Assembly: GCA_947683625.1 (NCBI GenBank)
Contig: CANTUR010000037.1
Coordinates: 1,550,001-1,614,000 of the forward strand
Length of the DNA: 64,000 nt
DNA from: Mallotus nudiflorus
Taxonomy: Eukaryota > Streptophyta > Magnoliopsida > Malpighiales > Euphorbiaceae
Direction: 5' to 3'
The notes beneath the pieces were generated by a model. The model ran no database searches. It worked only from the letters and a program-made list of their open reading frames with translations, and was not told the origin of the DNA. Position 1 is the first letter of the stretch. Each line of letters opens with the position of its first letter. Below are positions 33,917 to 46,596 of the stretch, piece after piece. A program made the position numbers and the translations under genes.

Positions 33917-35167
33917 TTAGAGCTCAATCTTCTGTTCCTCCTCAATCTTCAATGGAAACTCATTCTGCACCCATGCAAGATAGCCTCCTCCCATATTGCT
34001 AACATGCTTGAAACCCTATTATCATCTCATCATCAATAACTCAATAACAAGAATGAGAAACAAACAAGCAACTGCATGACTATGGTCTTAGAATATGGGA
34101 CTCAACTGAACCAATTTAGCAATGAACAAAGATAAGATAAGATTCAAGGCAAGAACAGGGCATATAAAGAGTGTTCATAGGAAAACATGTGTAAAGGAGC
34201 ACTCATTGCAGCTTTAATTGAATTTGGCACAAAAAATTAATGGTGAATGAAAAATTATTGAACTTACAGCACTAAGCATATCAGCAGTAGCATAGAGGGA
34301 TCTAACTCCACTTTGACAACCCTGTACAAGAAAAAAAAATTTAAAATATAATTTAATTGATTATACAGTTATCATGAAATTGTAAATATGAGATGCATTA
34401 TAAATAAAATAATAGAAAATATTATTACTCAAATAAAATTTTTACATTTTTAAATTTTTTGAACAAAAATAAAAGAAAAAAAATCATTTTTAAATTTAAC
34501 TACCAAAGAATTTATGTAAACTACTAAAACTTAATTTTAGAAATGACAGAATTTTTAGGACTTAAAATGTTATTATCCATTTTCCAATCACCGTAAGATT
34601 AATTACTGAGAAAGCTAATGAGAGAAATTGAATTGAAGAAGAATAATTACAACAACAAGATGATCTTCCTCTTTGCAAACAGATGAAACCTCCTGCAGGA
34701 ATTTAGGATTTTTCACTCTACCTGAAACCCAATTTGCAGAGAAAAATTAGAGAAACAAACCCCCCCCCCCAAAAAAAAAAAAAGGCTAATGACTATTTTA
34801 TCATATACCTTGTGGTGTATCGAACATGTAAGGAATGTTAAATATCTTCTCTGAATGCACATGTCCTTTCTTGAACTCTTCCACAGTCCTATGTGCGTAC
34901 ATACAAAAGAACAAGAACAAGATCAGGAAAAGAGAGAGCCAAATTTTTGAAACGTACCCAAATGAATTATAACAATCCTGAAATAGAGAAACAAGATTTA
35001 ACAGAGCTATTGTATATATACCTAACATCAAGATAAATGTAGCCAGACTCAACAAGGCTCTTAGCTGCCTTTACATCAACAGTGTCGACTTCAGCAGCTC
35101 CTGAGCTATAATATATGAGAAGAAGAAGAAAAAACCCACAAGGAATCAAGCCCAAAGAATAACCCAT
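33917..35167 (-). CDS. Single-domain rhodanese (thiosulfate sulfurtransferase 17/18-like)
   Basis: Five exons on the - strand: 35,022-35,167; 34,809-34,888; 34,651-34,721; 34,268-34,321; 33,917-34,015. All introns are GT..AG and the frame is continuous, giving 149 aa ending in TAA. Residues 1-25 form a hydrophobic leader (GFFLLLLIYY), a signal peptide or anchor; the rhodanese domain follows at about 28-140. It has YLDVRTVEEFKKGH, FNIPYMFDTPQGR, and the six-residue active loop CQSGVR with catalytic Cys101, then NMGGGYLAWV. Rhodaneses carry a persulfide on this Cys and transfer sulfur from thiosulfate or a sulfur donor to an acceptor. An in-frame ATG nine codons upstream (35,192-35,194) would add MVISVGFFK; I chose the inner ATG because the hydrophobic leader follows it directly. 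The leader suggests STR17 rather than the cytosolic STR18 type. Confidence 0.93.
34757..34783. repeat. Homopolymer pair C10-A13 in rhodanese intron 2
   Basis: A run of C followed by a run of A on the + strand. In the transcript this is a T run then a G run inside an 87 bp intron, upstream of the pyrimidine tract and AG. It is a likely hotspot for length variation or sequencing error. Confidence 0.85.
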
Positions 35168-35189
35168 TTTAAAGAATCCAACGGAAATT

Positions 35190-35241
35190 ACCATGTATAT
35201 ATAGAGTTTATATGCAGGAATGTTTGCGTCTATATATAGAT
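35190..35241 (-). promoter_or_regulatory. Probable core promoter of the rhodanese gene
   Basis: On the - strand two TATA-like sequences, CTATATATAGACG (about 35,228-35,240) and CTCTATATATAC (35,194-35,205), lie 30-75 bp upstream of the start codon. The farther one leaves room for a short 5' leader. The transcription start is not determined. Confidence 0.45.
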
Positions 35242-37060
35242 GACCTTTGTTCTAGAGAGCCCATGAAGATAAAATTTGCTTTTTTTATGCCAAGACTGTG
35301 GTTGAATGTTGACCTGAGGCCTGCGTCCGGTTCTGGTGGCTGTTTGCTGGGTTTGCCTGAGAAAACCAGTTGCTGAATGGTATATTAAAAAGAGTAGGCT
35401 GATTCAGTAAAACACAGCAGCTGCTGCTGCTGTTTTGCTGTTGTCTGATTCATCCTTTGTCTTCTGGTTTCTATACACGTAACTATCCCAAAAAGGAGGA
35501 CCCAATCACATCATGACACATAATGATAGTATTGATGATGGAAGAGTGCCAACTAACGTTCAGTGCGTTGCTTATCATCTACCAAATCTATGGAACTAGT
35601 GGACAGTGTGATCGCTACAATTGTTAATACACGCACCAAGAACTTAGAATGGATTACGGCAAAATACAGCTTTGATCAGGCGCAATCTTTTGACATCTTT
35701 CGATGGTTACTAGTTTATGATATTATTAAATGTTTATTTGAAATATACTATATCTTTAATTTTATATATATTTTTTAAATTTTATTTAATTAATGAAATA
35801 TTAAATTATCCACCAGCCTCCCCCTTATTTGGTGGTTGAGGGAATGGTTGAAATCCCTCTACCCTCTTCCTCTCCGTGATAAAAAAAAAATATATTAAAT
35901 TATCTAAATATTTAATTTTAAATATTTTTAATTACACGAAATGCTAAAAGTAACATTCAAACTAATAAAAACAACTGCTGCTGAAAAAAAAAACTAATAA
36001 AAATAGTCTCAGAAATTAAAGTTAAAAAAATTCTCGATTCAACATTATTTCAATCCGTAAAAGTTTTTCTATTCATATGGACATACATTTATAATATAAG
36101 TTGGTTTCATATATTTTAAGGCTTAAATTTATTCAAAATAATAGTTTAAGAATTAAATACAAAATAATGTAATTAATTAATTAATTAATAGATGTCAAAG
36201 ATTAAATATTAATGTTGTTATAAAAATTAAGGTGAAGCTATACATTTTGACTAGCTATATATGATAACGAGAATTAATGGTTATGATGGTTATCATGTAG
36301 CCTTTCAGTAGTTTAAGTGTAATTATTAATTAACTTGTTAAACATCTTAAACCTGCTTAGAAAACAATTGATTTGATTTGTGATCGAATAATCTGTTTCC
36401 TGACTCTCTGTAACAACATGCATATGATCAAATATATTGTCTTCATGAAAATGTTTCTGGGGCTTTTGACCTACTCTTTATATGCTTGTTTGGATTTATC
36501 CAGTATGATTTTGCTTTGCAGTAGTCTAAACTGCAAGCAAATTCGAAGTGATTGTGCGAGATTGAAAATTTTTTCAAATTTAAGGTTTCAGGTTTGAAGT
36601 GAATCAATCCATGAAACGAGGGAGACCCTGTGATATGCAAGCTTAGCCATTGAATGAGAGAAATATATTACAAAACTTACAATTGTATATACATGTGATA
36701 TATATTTTTACCGACGCTCAAACCTGTGACATATCCAGAAAACATCAATGAGTACTCGTGGTAAAATAATATGTGCAACTTTTTGCTCCAAAGTGCCTGG
36801 ATTTAGCTTTAAGCAGCGATGTGCCGCCTTCCATGACGCCACTCCTCCGGTAAGTTTCCAGTGACCGTCAGAATATGCTGCAGCAGCTGCAATGTGTCAC
36901 ATGTCCATTTCAAACTTGGTAGCTACATGGGATCAAATATAAATGCAAAATGCGATTCAATATTTGAACATCCCTCATAAGCAAAGGCGCTGCGAAAGAA
37001 ATTTAGGAAAATGGTAGAGTTAGGCTCAAAGCAATTCCTTTGAATTCTTGTCCACTTACA
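35242..37060. other. Intergenic region upstream of the rhodanese gene
   Basis: Contains a CAG/CTG-rich stretch (CAGCAGCTGCTGCTGCTG, about 35,417-35,436), ATTA runs near 36,170-36,190, and a GC-richer patch at 36,790-36,910. No gene is convincing. The short open frames at 35,563-35,778 and 36,373-36,640 have no recognisable features. Confidence 0.4.
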
Positions 37061-37263
37061 CCCTGTTTTGAAAGTCTAAAAATGTAAGAATTCAATTCAA
37101 ATGAATTTTATTTAGTTAGTTTTCATGTTTGGAAAGCTCATAACTGCTAGAATTCAATTCTTTCAACTTTAAAAAGAACAAGGTGTCTTAAAAGAAACCA
37201 AATGATGCTGAAATTGACAAAACTTTGAATTGAATTCTTGCAAATGGTTTGTTCCAAACAAGA
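37061..37263. mobile_element. MITE with ~40 bp terminal inverted repeats
   Basis: The left end CCCTGTTTTGAAAG... AAGAATTCAATTCAAA is the inverted counterpart of the right end TTTGAATTGAATTCTT... TTCCAAACAAGA. The element is about 203 bp with no coding capacity. The terminal sequence resembles hAT-type MITEs; the target duplication is unclear. Confidence 0.75.
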
Positions 37264-37389
37264 CATTATATGAGCCAGTTCCAAAAACTAATGATGTCAA
37301 GTACCCTGATATGATTTATGAATTCCCAATTTTTCAGCATGATCACTCATGGGCATGGATAACTTTGCAAAAGTCTAATAGTGCAGGCT

Positions 37390-37417
37390 CTGTCTGTCTC
37401 TCTCTCTCTCTCTCTCT
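37390..37417. repeat. (CT)n microsatellite
   Basis: TCTGTCTGTCTCTCTCTCTC continuing as CT repeats. Confidence 0.9.
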
Positions 37418-38192
37418 ATTAGAAAAAAATCAGATGAGTTGTCTTATTAAGCTTTAAGTGAAACCTGAAAACAGAAAAATTCATTTCTAACTTGCAAACC
37501 TGATTAAAAAGCAAGGCACCTGTTGTAATTATTGATTCTGAAGCCAGATTCCCCTCCTGATCTGTAAAGAGAAGAAAACAGAAATTGATCAATAATAGAT
37601 CTAATTTTGCTTAATGAAAAATCAAGTTTTTCTTAATCAATTGTCGGTAGTATAGGCAAATTTTACTTTGCGTAGCTTTGATATTTGTGAAACAACTTGA
37701 CAAATTCATTATCCGTAATCATACATCGGTTCCATTTAATGTCCACCAGCTAACTCAAGGCAATCACCAAAAAGATATTGAGAAGTGTGGTGCAACATCT
37801 AAAGTTATTTCTTGGATATTCAACAAGACTGCCTGTACTCAATCTATTAACTTGCTGCCAGTAACTGATGTAAGGATATAAAAACAAAAACAACTGCAAC
37901 AGTCTGTTAGAATCATAGAACCAGAAACCAACTCCCAAAAATACCATTTTTAATGGAATTATAACTGAGTTACGGTTTTGATGCTGGGATACACTTCCAA
38001 ATTGTAACCTCATTTCCAGTTCCAGGTGCCACAGACGGCACCCCAAAGAGATAAATTTATACCAACTTATGTCCTCTAATTTCAGCTAAATTCATAATGT
38101 ATTCCTATTTTCTTTCTGATGGCCAACATGTTCTATGGTTCTGATTCCACTTAGGAGTGCTACGCTGGAAAAGCCAGTCATTATGTGGCATG

Positions 38193-38592
38193 GGTGTGAG
38201 CAAGCCGAGCTTTGGCTAGTTCGGGCTTAGTTCGTTTACAATCAAGCTGAACTGACTATGTCACTTGATGTTCACGAATTGTTAACAAACTTAAAACGAG
38301 CCTAAAGAAATTTTAAAAAATGCAAACTATAAATTAAAATTATACATAAAAAAATTGAAAATAAATTATTTACTAAATAAACTATAATATATTTAATGAA
38401 AATTATGATTTTATTCTAATAACATATTTTCTAAAATACATAAAATTATATATCATATGTCTAAAATCAAATTATTAAATATTAAAATTACAAACTGACT
38501 TGCGAGCTAAGCTTTGTATAGCCCGAATGAGTTTTTATCATCGATTCGAACACCGACCTGCTCGTGAGTAGCTTGGCTCATTTACAACCCTA
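38193..38592. mobile_element. Foldback/MITE element, GAGCCAAGC family
   Basis: About 400 bp with inverted ends GGTGTGAGCAAGCCGAGC and GCTTGGCTCATTTACAACCC, flanked by GGCATG on both sides (38,187-38,192 and 38,593-38,598). It is the same family as 52,594-53,079. The interior is AT-rich and noncoding. Confidence 0.8.
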
Positions 38593-38599
38593 GGCATGA

Positions 38600-39574
38600 A
38601 AGGTTTCAGAGAAGAGAATAGGCCTTTTGTAGAGTTCATACATGCCTAAGTCAAATATCCCTTTACGCACTAATAAACAACCAACCAACTTAAGGCATTT
38701 CCAGACAGCAACTATTTGGTGCAAAATTCTTGAACAACAGTATGCCCCCAGATTTCTTTAAGTACGTGCATCAGCTTAACTTTGTTTCTCACATCCACAT
38801 CCAAATTGCCCTTAATTAAAATATGCATTGACATTTTCCTAAGCCACATTCAACCTATGAAAAGTTAGCTGCATGTGGAACGGGCTTCAAATGCAAGCTT
38901 TTACACTTTAGTATGTCTCAGGGAATTAATTACAAAGTGGACATGTTATACAGTTCAACTTACAACAACTGAAACATATGTCTCATTGAAAAACTTACAG
39001 ACAGGCTTTTACACCCTTAGCAGGTTTTCAGAAATTAACTGGGCTACAGCAATGCTTATATAGTTTAACTTAAGACAACTAAAACATGCATCTCATAAAC
39101 AACTTGATCTGCAGATTGAGGATTCTTCATCATTTCTACAAGTTAATGTCAGAAAAAATAAATATCAACCCTAACAGTGTCCACCCACGCACACATCTTT
39201 TTACTGTAATACTACCTATATCAACCTCACTTGGTATAATGCAAGTGATTAGGCAATAGAAATGTTTCCATTCATTGCAGCAATTGTTCAAGCACATATG
39301 CTGAACTCACTTCATTGCCTACAGACCAGAACTATCTACGTAACTCTGTAAAATATGTCTGGGAGAAGGTATTTATTGTTTGCTGAAGTATGATTAAGAG
39401 CTGCAAGAAAGTACTGACTTGGATCCATGTGTAAAATCAACAATGTCAAGAAAAGATATAGCTAACAATTCAATGAGATAAATATGGTCGATAAACCAGT
39501 AAAAGAGACATTGTAGACATGGGTTTTGAATTCGATAAATGAGTTTGAAGTTTTGAGTGTGCATGCTCCATATA
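38600..39574. other. Region downstream of the RMR gene
   Basis: Probably contains the RMR 3' untranslated region near 39,400-39,574 and intergenic DNA beyond. A near-duplicate pair of AGTTTAACTTAMRACAACTR-like segments occurs at 38,950-39,090 (GAAACATATGTCTCATTGAA versus AAAACATGCATCTCATAAAC). No gene is seen. Confidence 0.4.
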
Positions 39575-41181
39575 TCACTGCACAAATATTTAACATGCGG
39601 TTACACAGCAAGAATTAATCAACACCACAATCCGAAAAAATAATATTAATAAATATATAATGCCACCATTCGAGAAGTAAAATCTAAGGATAATATTTGT
39701 GCACGCACCTCAGAGAATACACATTTGGTTTTCATGTCGAACTTGCAAACTGGGCAAAATGTCCCCCACTTAGTCAGCCATGAGTCTACACAGCTTGAAT
39801 GAAAGTCTGCAAGTAAAATTGTTAAATTGTCATTGGAAAGTAAATTGGCTTCTGGTGTAGATATATCAAATTAGAACTTTCATAAAAGGAAATAACAATA
39901 CTCCCACATTGAGTTTAGAATTGTTGGTGTTAACAAATGAGTGAAATCTTACCATGCTGGCAAGGAAGAACTTTAAGAATTTCCCCATCCTTGTAATCCT
40001 CAAGGCAAATGGCACATGTTTCTCCATTGTGGCCACGATTCAAGTGAGCAGAGTGGAATGTGAAGCGGGGAAACTCTTCTAGCATCCGAACATCGACACT
40101 TTTACAATAAAAAATTGTTCGTTGCCAATATAGCCAGTGTCTAGGCAAGGTAAAGGCTATCATGAGGAAAGCTAATATAACAAGAAGAGAGAAAAATGAT
40201 ATTGCTAGAACAGTCCATGCAGTATCATTATGAGATGGGTAAATGCAACATTCGCCATCTTTCCCTCGAGCATGCTCCTTTAAAATTTCACCAGCTGTCT
40301 TTGAAACAAAAACAGCATGCACCTTGATGCCCTCAGGGTTCATCATCACTGCACACAAAGGATAGCAGATTCCACAATCAAAGTATTAATGTACTATATC
40401 TGTTACAAAAGAAGTATAAAACCAAGCCATTTACACCAAACACTTGCTTGACTTCTAAACACATCTGTATACATTGAAATGATGATGATTCAACGACTAA
40501 AGATAAAATTAAAGTTGTTACTTCTATTTGGAAGGCAATCAAAGTGCATAATATAAGTTCAGAATGTAATTTACAACGAAAGATTCTGAACAAATAAATA
40601 AAATTCATTTTCCAAAAATTGCATTCATAATTGAAATAAATATAATCTAACAAGAACATATTCATATTACTTAAATAAAAGAAAAAAAAAACTTACTGTA
40701 AACCAAATTCCTCTTATCTCTATCATCAAAAACAATAGCAGCACTAAACCCAGCATTCTGAACATTTCGAATTTTATCCTCAAAAGAACAATCGCCTCTT
40801 TCAATCAAAGCAAATCTTATTTCATCAGTTTCATTCAATCCAAAACCATTGCTTACAACTGAACCACACGCATCCAGAGGATTTGCCACGTGTAATGCTC
40901 CACATATACCTGACTTATTCACACCAACCGCTGAAAACACAAACACAACCAAAATTGATTTTAATTTTTTTTTCTTTACTTTTGTATTTTCCTAAATTTT
41001 CTTAGCATCCAAACAGATATAGAAATAAAAAGAAAAAATTACCGAATTTGGCGGGAAGGTCAGGGAAGGAGAAGAAGAAGGGTTTTAGGACGACTGTAGA
41101 TGAAGTTAATCGAGTAAAGTAACAAAGAAACAGAATTATCAATAATAATGATAATATATTTCTACAATTAGCTTCTCTCAT
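39575..41181 (-). CDS. PA-TM-RING vacuolar sorting receptor (RMR1-like)
   Basis: Coding exons on the - strand: 41,043-41,181; 40,697-40,930; 39,953-40,348; 39,709-39,806; stop TGA at 39,575-39,577 across one more intron. All introns are GT..AG; the product is 289 aa. It has a signal peptide (1-30), then a protease-associated lumenal domain (about 45-150; ICGALHVANPLDAC, ALIERGDCSFEDK, NAGFSAAIVFDD). A single membrane span (about 167-192) follows, then a cytosolic RING-H2 finger with Cys236, Cys239, Cys254, His256, His259, Cys262, Cys274 and Cys277. RMR proteins carry storage proteins to the protein storage vacuole; the RING-H2 type usually acts as a ubiquitin E3. The protein ends just after the RING, with no Ser-rich tail, as in the short RMR1 type. 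The stop directly after the exon junction is the least certain part of the model. Confidence 0.93.
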
Positions 41182-43236
41182 TTCTCTTTTTTTTTTTTTG
41201 GAACTAATAAAAATGGCGATAGAATTAATTGCTTTGTTGTTGATGATGATGATGATTTGGATTTTGAGTTTCAGTTGTTTGAATAGTTGCAGAGCTCCAG
41301 TACCGAGAAGGAGAAGAAGGTTGGGGCTTTCAGTAGGGTCGACGATGGTTCGGAGATTAAGAAGAAAACGGTGGGTTTTTAGATGCCCCTATCTTTTTTT
41401 TTTTTTTTTCTTTTGAGGGATTTTATGCTGCCCTTTTCAACAAATATCTTATGTGACATGTCGTTACAAGAGAGCCGCATGTCCTCTCACATAACCGTGA
41501 TTCGCTTTCATAAAACGACCTGTAGTTTCCTGGCTTTGTTACAGCACATCCCCTGATTTTACTTAAATGGAATAAAAATCAGTTTCACCTTCCCTCTACT
41601 TTTCACTCAGATCAAATTAACCTTTTTTACCCTCTTTTTTTAAAAAAAAAAAAAATTAGTACTGAAAATTAACTCTAAAGATTACACTTAATTCCTTATT
41701 TTTCACCCTTCAAAACAAATTTCCTTATTTTTCGCATATAAACATAATGTTTTCTACTATTACTTTATTTTAAAGGAAAATTCTACGATAACTTTGTATT
41801 TTATATATTTTATTTTTATTTTTATTTTACTTTTATCACAATTAAATTAAAGTATATTGTCTAATTCAATAATTATTATTAACAAATTAGAATTTACTTT
41901 GCAAAAAATAAAGTAACCATAGAATGCACTTTTTTTTTTAACTTATTACTTTGTAAAAAATTAAACTACTTTAATTGTTATAACTATAAAATTTTTTATA
42001 AGTGTTAGTGCTTCTGTATCAATTGAAAATATATTTTTATTGGTATTTTTGTAGAGAAAAAATCTTAATTTAGAAAATTTTATTTTATTATAGGTGATGA
42101 GATTCAGCATGTGTCTATGTGTTCAGCGACCACGGCACTATACAAACTCAAGACTCACATACAATATAGGCTTTAAGTATATATCGGAGATGAGAGTTAC
42201 CATTCGGTACATTTATATCAACTAGATCCCACAGAAGGCCCCTAACAACCGTCCTCATATATTGAGTTTGAAAACTAGATATGAATTTTAAAATGTCCAT
42301 GTAACCTTGCAGTTGACATTCATTTATATTTTGTGATTTATTATTTTTAACTATTTAATTATTTCCTTATTTATATGAAAATTGTAATTTTCTCCAAACA
42401 ACTATCAAATTTTATATTTTAATCTAAATTTTTTATTTAATTCCAATTACATGCAATTTAGATGGTTTGCAACATTTACAACATCATCCACTTTCAAAAA
42501 TAAATAACTACTAACATAAATAAATAAATAATAAGGGCGCATGCAAATAAATGAGGGAGGGAGGAGAAAAGAATTACATCCCATTTAACATACAATAAAA
42601 AATAAAACTAAATGAAATAAAATAAAACAAAAGATTTTTAAATTAAGGGTGACTACTTGGTGACCAAATTGTCACACGGAATTATTCTTGAAATTGAAAT
42701 TAACTCCAAAATAAAATCCTACAAAAAAAACCACTAAGTTGATCTCTTAAAAATGAAATAAAATACAAAAAAGTAATTTGTACTTAATTTAACCATATAA
42801 ACCATAAATAATAATCAAAATAAATGCAATCAAACAAATAAATACTAATTCATCAAATAACAACTGAAATAAACTGTCAAATTTCTGTTTAATGAAAACA
42901 CACAGAATATTAAACAAAATATATCTACAAGAAAAAAAAATCATGCAATGTAATAGGAAAATAACATGATAAATTAAATGAATTTTAAACATGCAAAAAA
43001 TAACAAAACAATGCTCAATTTTAAATATAAAATAAATACGAGAGTGAACATGAAAAGAATTAAAATAAAATATTTATGTTGTTTTAAACCTTATTGCATT
43101 AAGGTGACATCTTATTGAATAAGCGTCAATTATAAATGAAATTTCGGGACTTTAAATATAAAAATCTTGAAATGCAAGAATAACATTGTAAAAGAAAAGA
43201 AAAAGAATAAAAGAAAGGTGTTATTGTTCTTAACAC
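41182..43236. other. RMR upstream region, merging into gypsy leader
   Basis: The first few hundred bases should hold the RMR promoter; I see poly-T and no clear TATA box. 41,640-42,450 is AT-rich without features. About 42,460-43,236 is probably the leader of the Tekay-type element whose primer site is at 43,238, but no gag is recognisable, so the element is truncated or non-autonomous. Confidence 0.4.
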
Positions 43237-43237
43237 T

Positions 43238-43250
43238 GCTTGATACCAAC
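43238..43250 (-). other. Primer binding site of a Tekay-type element
   Basis: The - strand reads GTTGGTATCAAGC, one change from GTTGGTATCAGAGC, two bases from the LTR end at 43,253. It shows that the adjacent LTR is a 5' LTR with part of its interior, not a clean solo LTR. Confidence 0.75.
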
Positions 43251-43252
43251 TT

Positions 43253-46081
43253 TGTCACGACCCAAAATAGAGGCCATGATCGGCGCTAAGGAACGGAAAT
43301 TCTTTCGAATCCGGAACCCGTAGCAAGTTTTAAAATAAATAAAAACATGCAATAATGATAATAACATAAATAAAATAACTTAAAGCAGAAATAAAACTCA
43401 TAAATAAAATAAGTATAATCCATCAACTTGTTTAACAAACAAACTCATCCTCATATATGAATAATCTTTTAATACAAAACCCAGTTCATGTCTTTAAAAT
43501 ACATATCTCATATAAACATGATACATAAATTTCACAACTGACTACAACTACTGCAGTGTCTAGATTATGAAATAACATAAAGTGAGCAGATTACATCGTA
43601 AAGTCGAGGTGGAAGAAATCCGGCGTATGGGTCTGCTACTGAGGTCTGAAGACGTAGACTTTCCTGAAAAATAGTTAACGGAGGGGAGTCAAACCTTACT
43701 GAGTGAATTGTTATAATATATATACATGCATAACTAAATGACAATGCACACATTCAATAGTATATATAATAAATATATATACAAGCAAAAATCACACAAA
43801 TGTAGCAAAATCATTTTATGTATATATACTGAAAATCACATCCATTTATGAAGGATCAAATAGAACCCTAGAAAATCACAACCCCAAACAGTGTTAGACA
43901 ACACTCTAGCCATACAAGCTCATTTATTCCAAATAATTCACTTGTTCCATTTGAACAGTAGATTGGCCCCGAGACACTTGGTCAACCGAGTTTCAGCAAT
44001 CACACTCCCAAATCACATCTCACATCATATAAATCAATCCAATCAATATCCACTAATAGGTTAGTAATATAGCCTAAATGTTATCGTCGTACTGGTACGC
44101 ACTCAATCCTAGTGCTACCCACTAGGTAGCACGTTCTATTGATATCCTTCATTATTATATAAAACATACATTCATTAAACAAATGATGCATGATATTAAA
44201 TAAAATAACAACATAAACCATATATATATACTAAAAATATACAAAAAATAAACCAGGTATATTTCGAGTATATATACGTCGAAAAAATTCTATTTAATTA
44301 TAAAATAAACTATAAATATACTTAAAAACATTTTAAGTATAAATTCATAATAAAACATGTATATAATTTAAAATATACCAATAATATACCAAAAAAAAAC
44401 CTAAGCAATAATTAACTTATTTATGCATAATTCATAAAATAAGTCATACATTTCTAAAACATGCAATCCTAATACAAGTATATATAGAATAACAACTCAC
44501 TGTTATTGCGCTCCACGAGACTGGTTCGACGGGCCTGGTCCATTAGGCCTCGGTCTCAGCGCAACTAAACAAACAAATGACAATATGAATCAGAATAAGT
44601 CTATCGACATTCTAGAGACTTAATCTAAGAATAGTGGACACAAATTCAGAATAAGAATTCGACCGGATATCATGTTTTACGAGAATTCTACCGAAAATCC
44701 GGCAGAACCTCCCCTGTAAAACAGACATCTCTCTACTCAAAGAGTAGAGTCGGTCCTGCAAAGAAACACACTTCGAATTGAAACAGGCTCATAATCCCTC
44801 GGTCGGACTCCCAAACTATAATTCTACTGACCGAGATTCACAATTCACGAAATAATATAGAACACATTAAAAATGCCAAAAATACCAAAAATGCCCTTTA
44901 ATACTCAAAATGTAGCAAATTAGAAATTTAAACGCTAAAAATAATTATTTTACTGATAAATACATAAAAATCCTAATTTTAATAAAATATTATTAAAAAT
45001 CGGTAATTCTCAATAAATTCATAAAATATTGACCAAAATACATTTTATCAATCCAAATTACATAATTAACCCTAAAACATATTAAAAATCGATAAAAACT
45101 CATTTATTTAGAAAAATAGTATATTATATATAATTTGAAAATAATTTATAAAAAATAGTTTTAATTAGTTAAAAATACTAAATAATTTGTAGAAATCATT
45201 TTTATACCTCAAATAACTATCAAAACCAATTTAATTATATTTTTAGCCAATTTAGTACCAAATTACCAAAATACCCCTACTATATATAAATTCACTATAA
45301 TTACTCAAAAATTCACCAAAAATAATATAATTATTCAAAGATTAATTTCTCAACATATAATTCAATAATATCAATATTTATACTCAATTAACCAATTAAT
45401 TTCAATAAAACACATAATTAACATAATTTTCTAAAAATCACATAAACTAAATTAATTCATATTAATTATACAAAAATCATAAAAATTAAAAATAAATTTC
45501 TAAAATTCATTTTAACACCTATAATCACAATTTCATAATTTAATTAATTAAATTTCGAAAATTAGAAAATATTAATAAAATAATAAAAAATCAAAATAAT
45601 TCCAAAAAATTATACAAAAATTCACAGAGGTAAATTAAGCTACAAGGATCAATGTTTGTAAAGGAAGTTTTCATGAATCAACCAAATCAAAGCTCAAAAA
45701 AATAAAAAACCCTAAATGGCCGAAATTGAAAATTCGAAACCTAGAAAAATCTAGACCATTTCAAGTGAAACAAAGCTTAGAAATGTACTCACTGGAGCTC
45801 AAGGAAGAGATAGAGACCGGTGGGGCTCGAAACGGTGGCCGGAAAGTGCTTGAACGACGTTAATGGCAACTTTTGGCAACTCTATGAAACTCCGACCAAA
45901 CTCAACAGAAATGGAGGCTTTGGACGTCGGGAATGGCTAGAAGGGAAGGTGGCATGCCAGGAGGCACATTGACGGAAAGAGAATGGAGTTGCAGCTGTTG
46001 GAATCAGTGAAGGGGCGATCGGGAGGAAGGAAGAAGATGGAATGACAAACTTGTAATTAATTCAAACTTTATTTTAGGTAA

Positions 46082-46140
<59 letters not shown>

Positions 46141-46596
46141 CTTACTTTTATATTATTTTAATATATTATATAATATACACAATAAATATGCACCACACAC
46201 TTATTTTAATAATATATATACACATATACATATATACACACTTAATTAATTAATATTAAAACTATATAATATAATTTAATTCAATTAAATAAATCCTAAT
46301 TTAATTTAAATGCATGTACGTATATATATTTTATTTGACATTTTAAAATCATGCATGGACTCATGCAAATTCATAAAACCGCTTAAAAAAATTAATATTT
46401 TTTTTTTATGTTTTAATTTTTCTGAAAATAAAATTTCCAGAAAAATTTTATATAAAGGACTTAAAAATAATAAAAATAATTAAAAATGACTTAAATAAAT
46501 AATAAACTCATTAAATAATCATAAATATATATAAAAATTATTAACATTATATATTCCAATACAGTTTAAAATTATTTAAAAACTCAGAATATTACA
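43253..46596 (-). mobile_element. Tekay/Del-type 5' LTR (3.3 kb) between RMR and methyltransferase
   Basis: On the - strand it runs from TGTAATATTCTGAG at 46,596 to GGGTCGTGACA at 43,253. It is homologous to the LTR at 9,228-12,089, with shared blocks such as GATCGGCGCTAAGGAACG, GGTCTGCTACTGAGGTCTGA and GCGCTCCACGAGA. It carries a GC-richer block at 45,780-46,050 and a TA microsatellite at about 46,081-46,128. No second LTR or target duplication is found in the window. Confidence 0.85.
46081..46140. repeat. (TA)n microsatellite in the LTR
   Basis: More than 20 TA dinucleotides with one GT interruption. Confidence 0.95.

Noticed and set aside
41198..41416. Open frame on the + strand opposite RMR exon 1, with a hydrophobic start
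   Set aside because: It overlaps the RMR promoter and signal-peptide exon on the other strand, ends in a poly-T run and has no domain or splice context.
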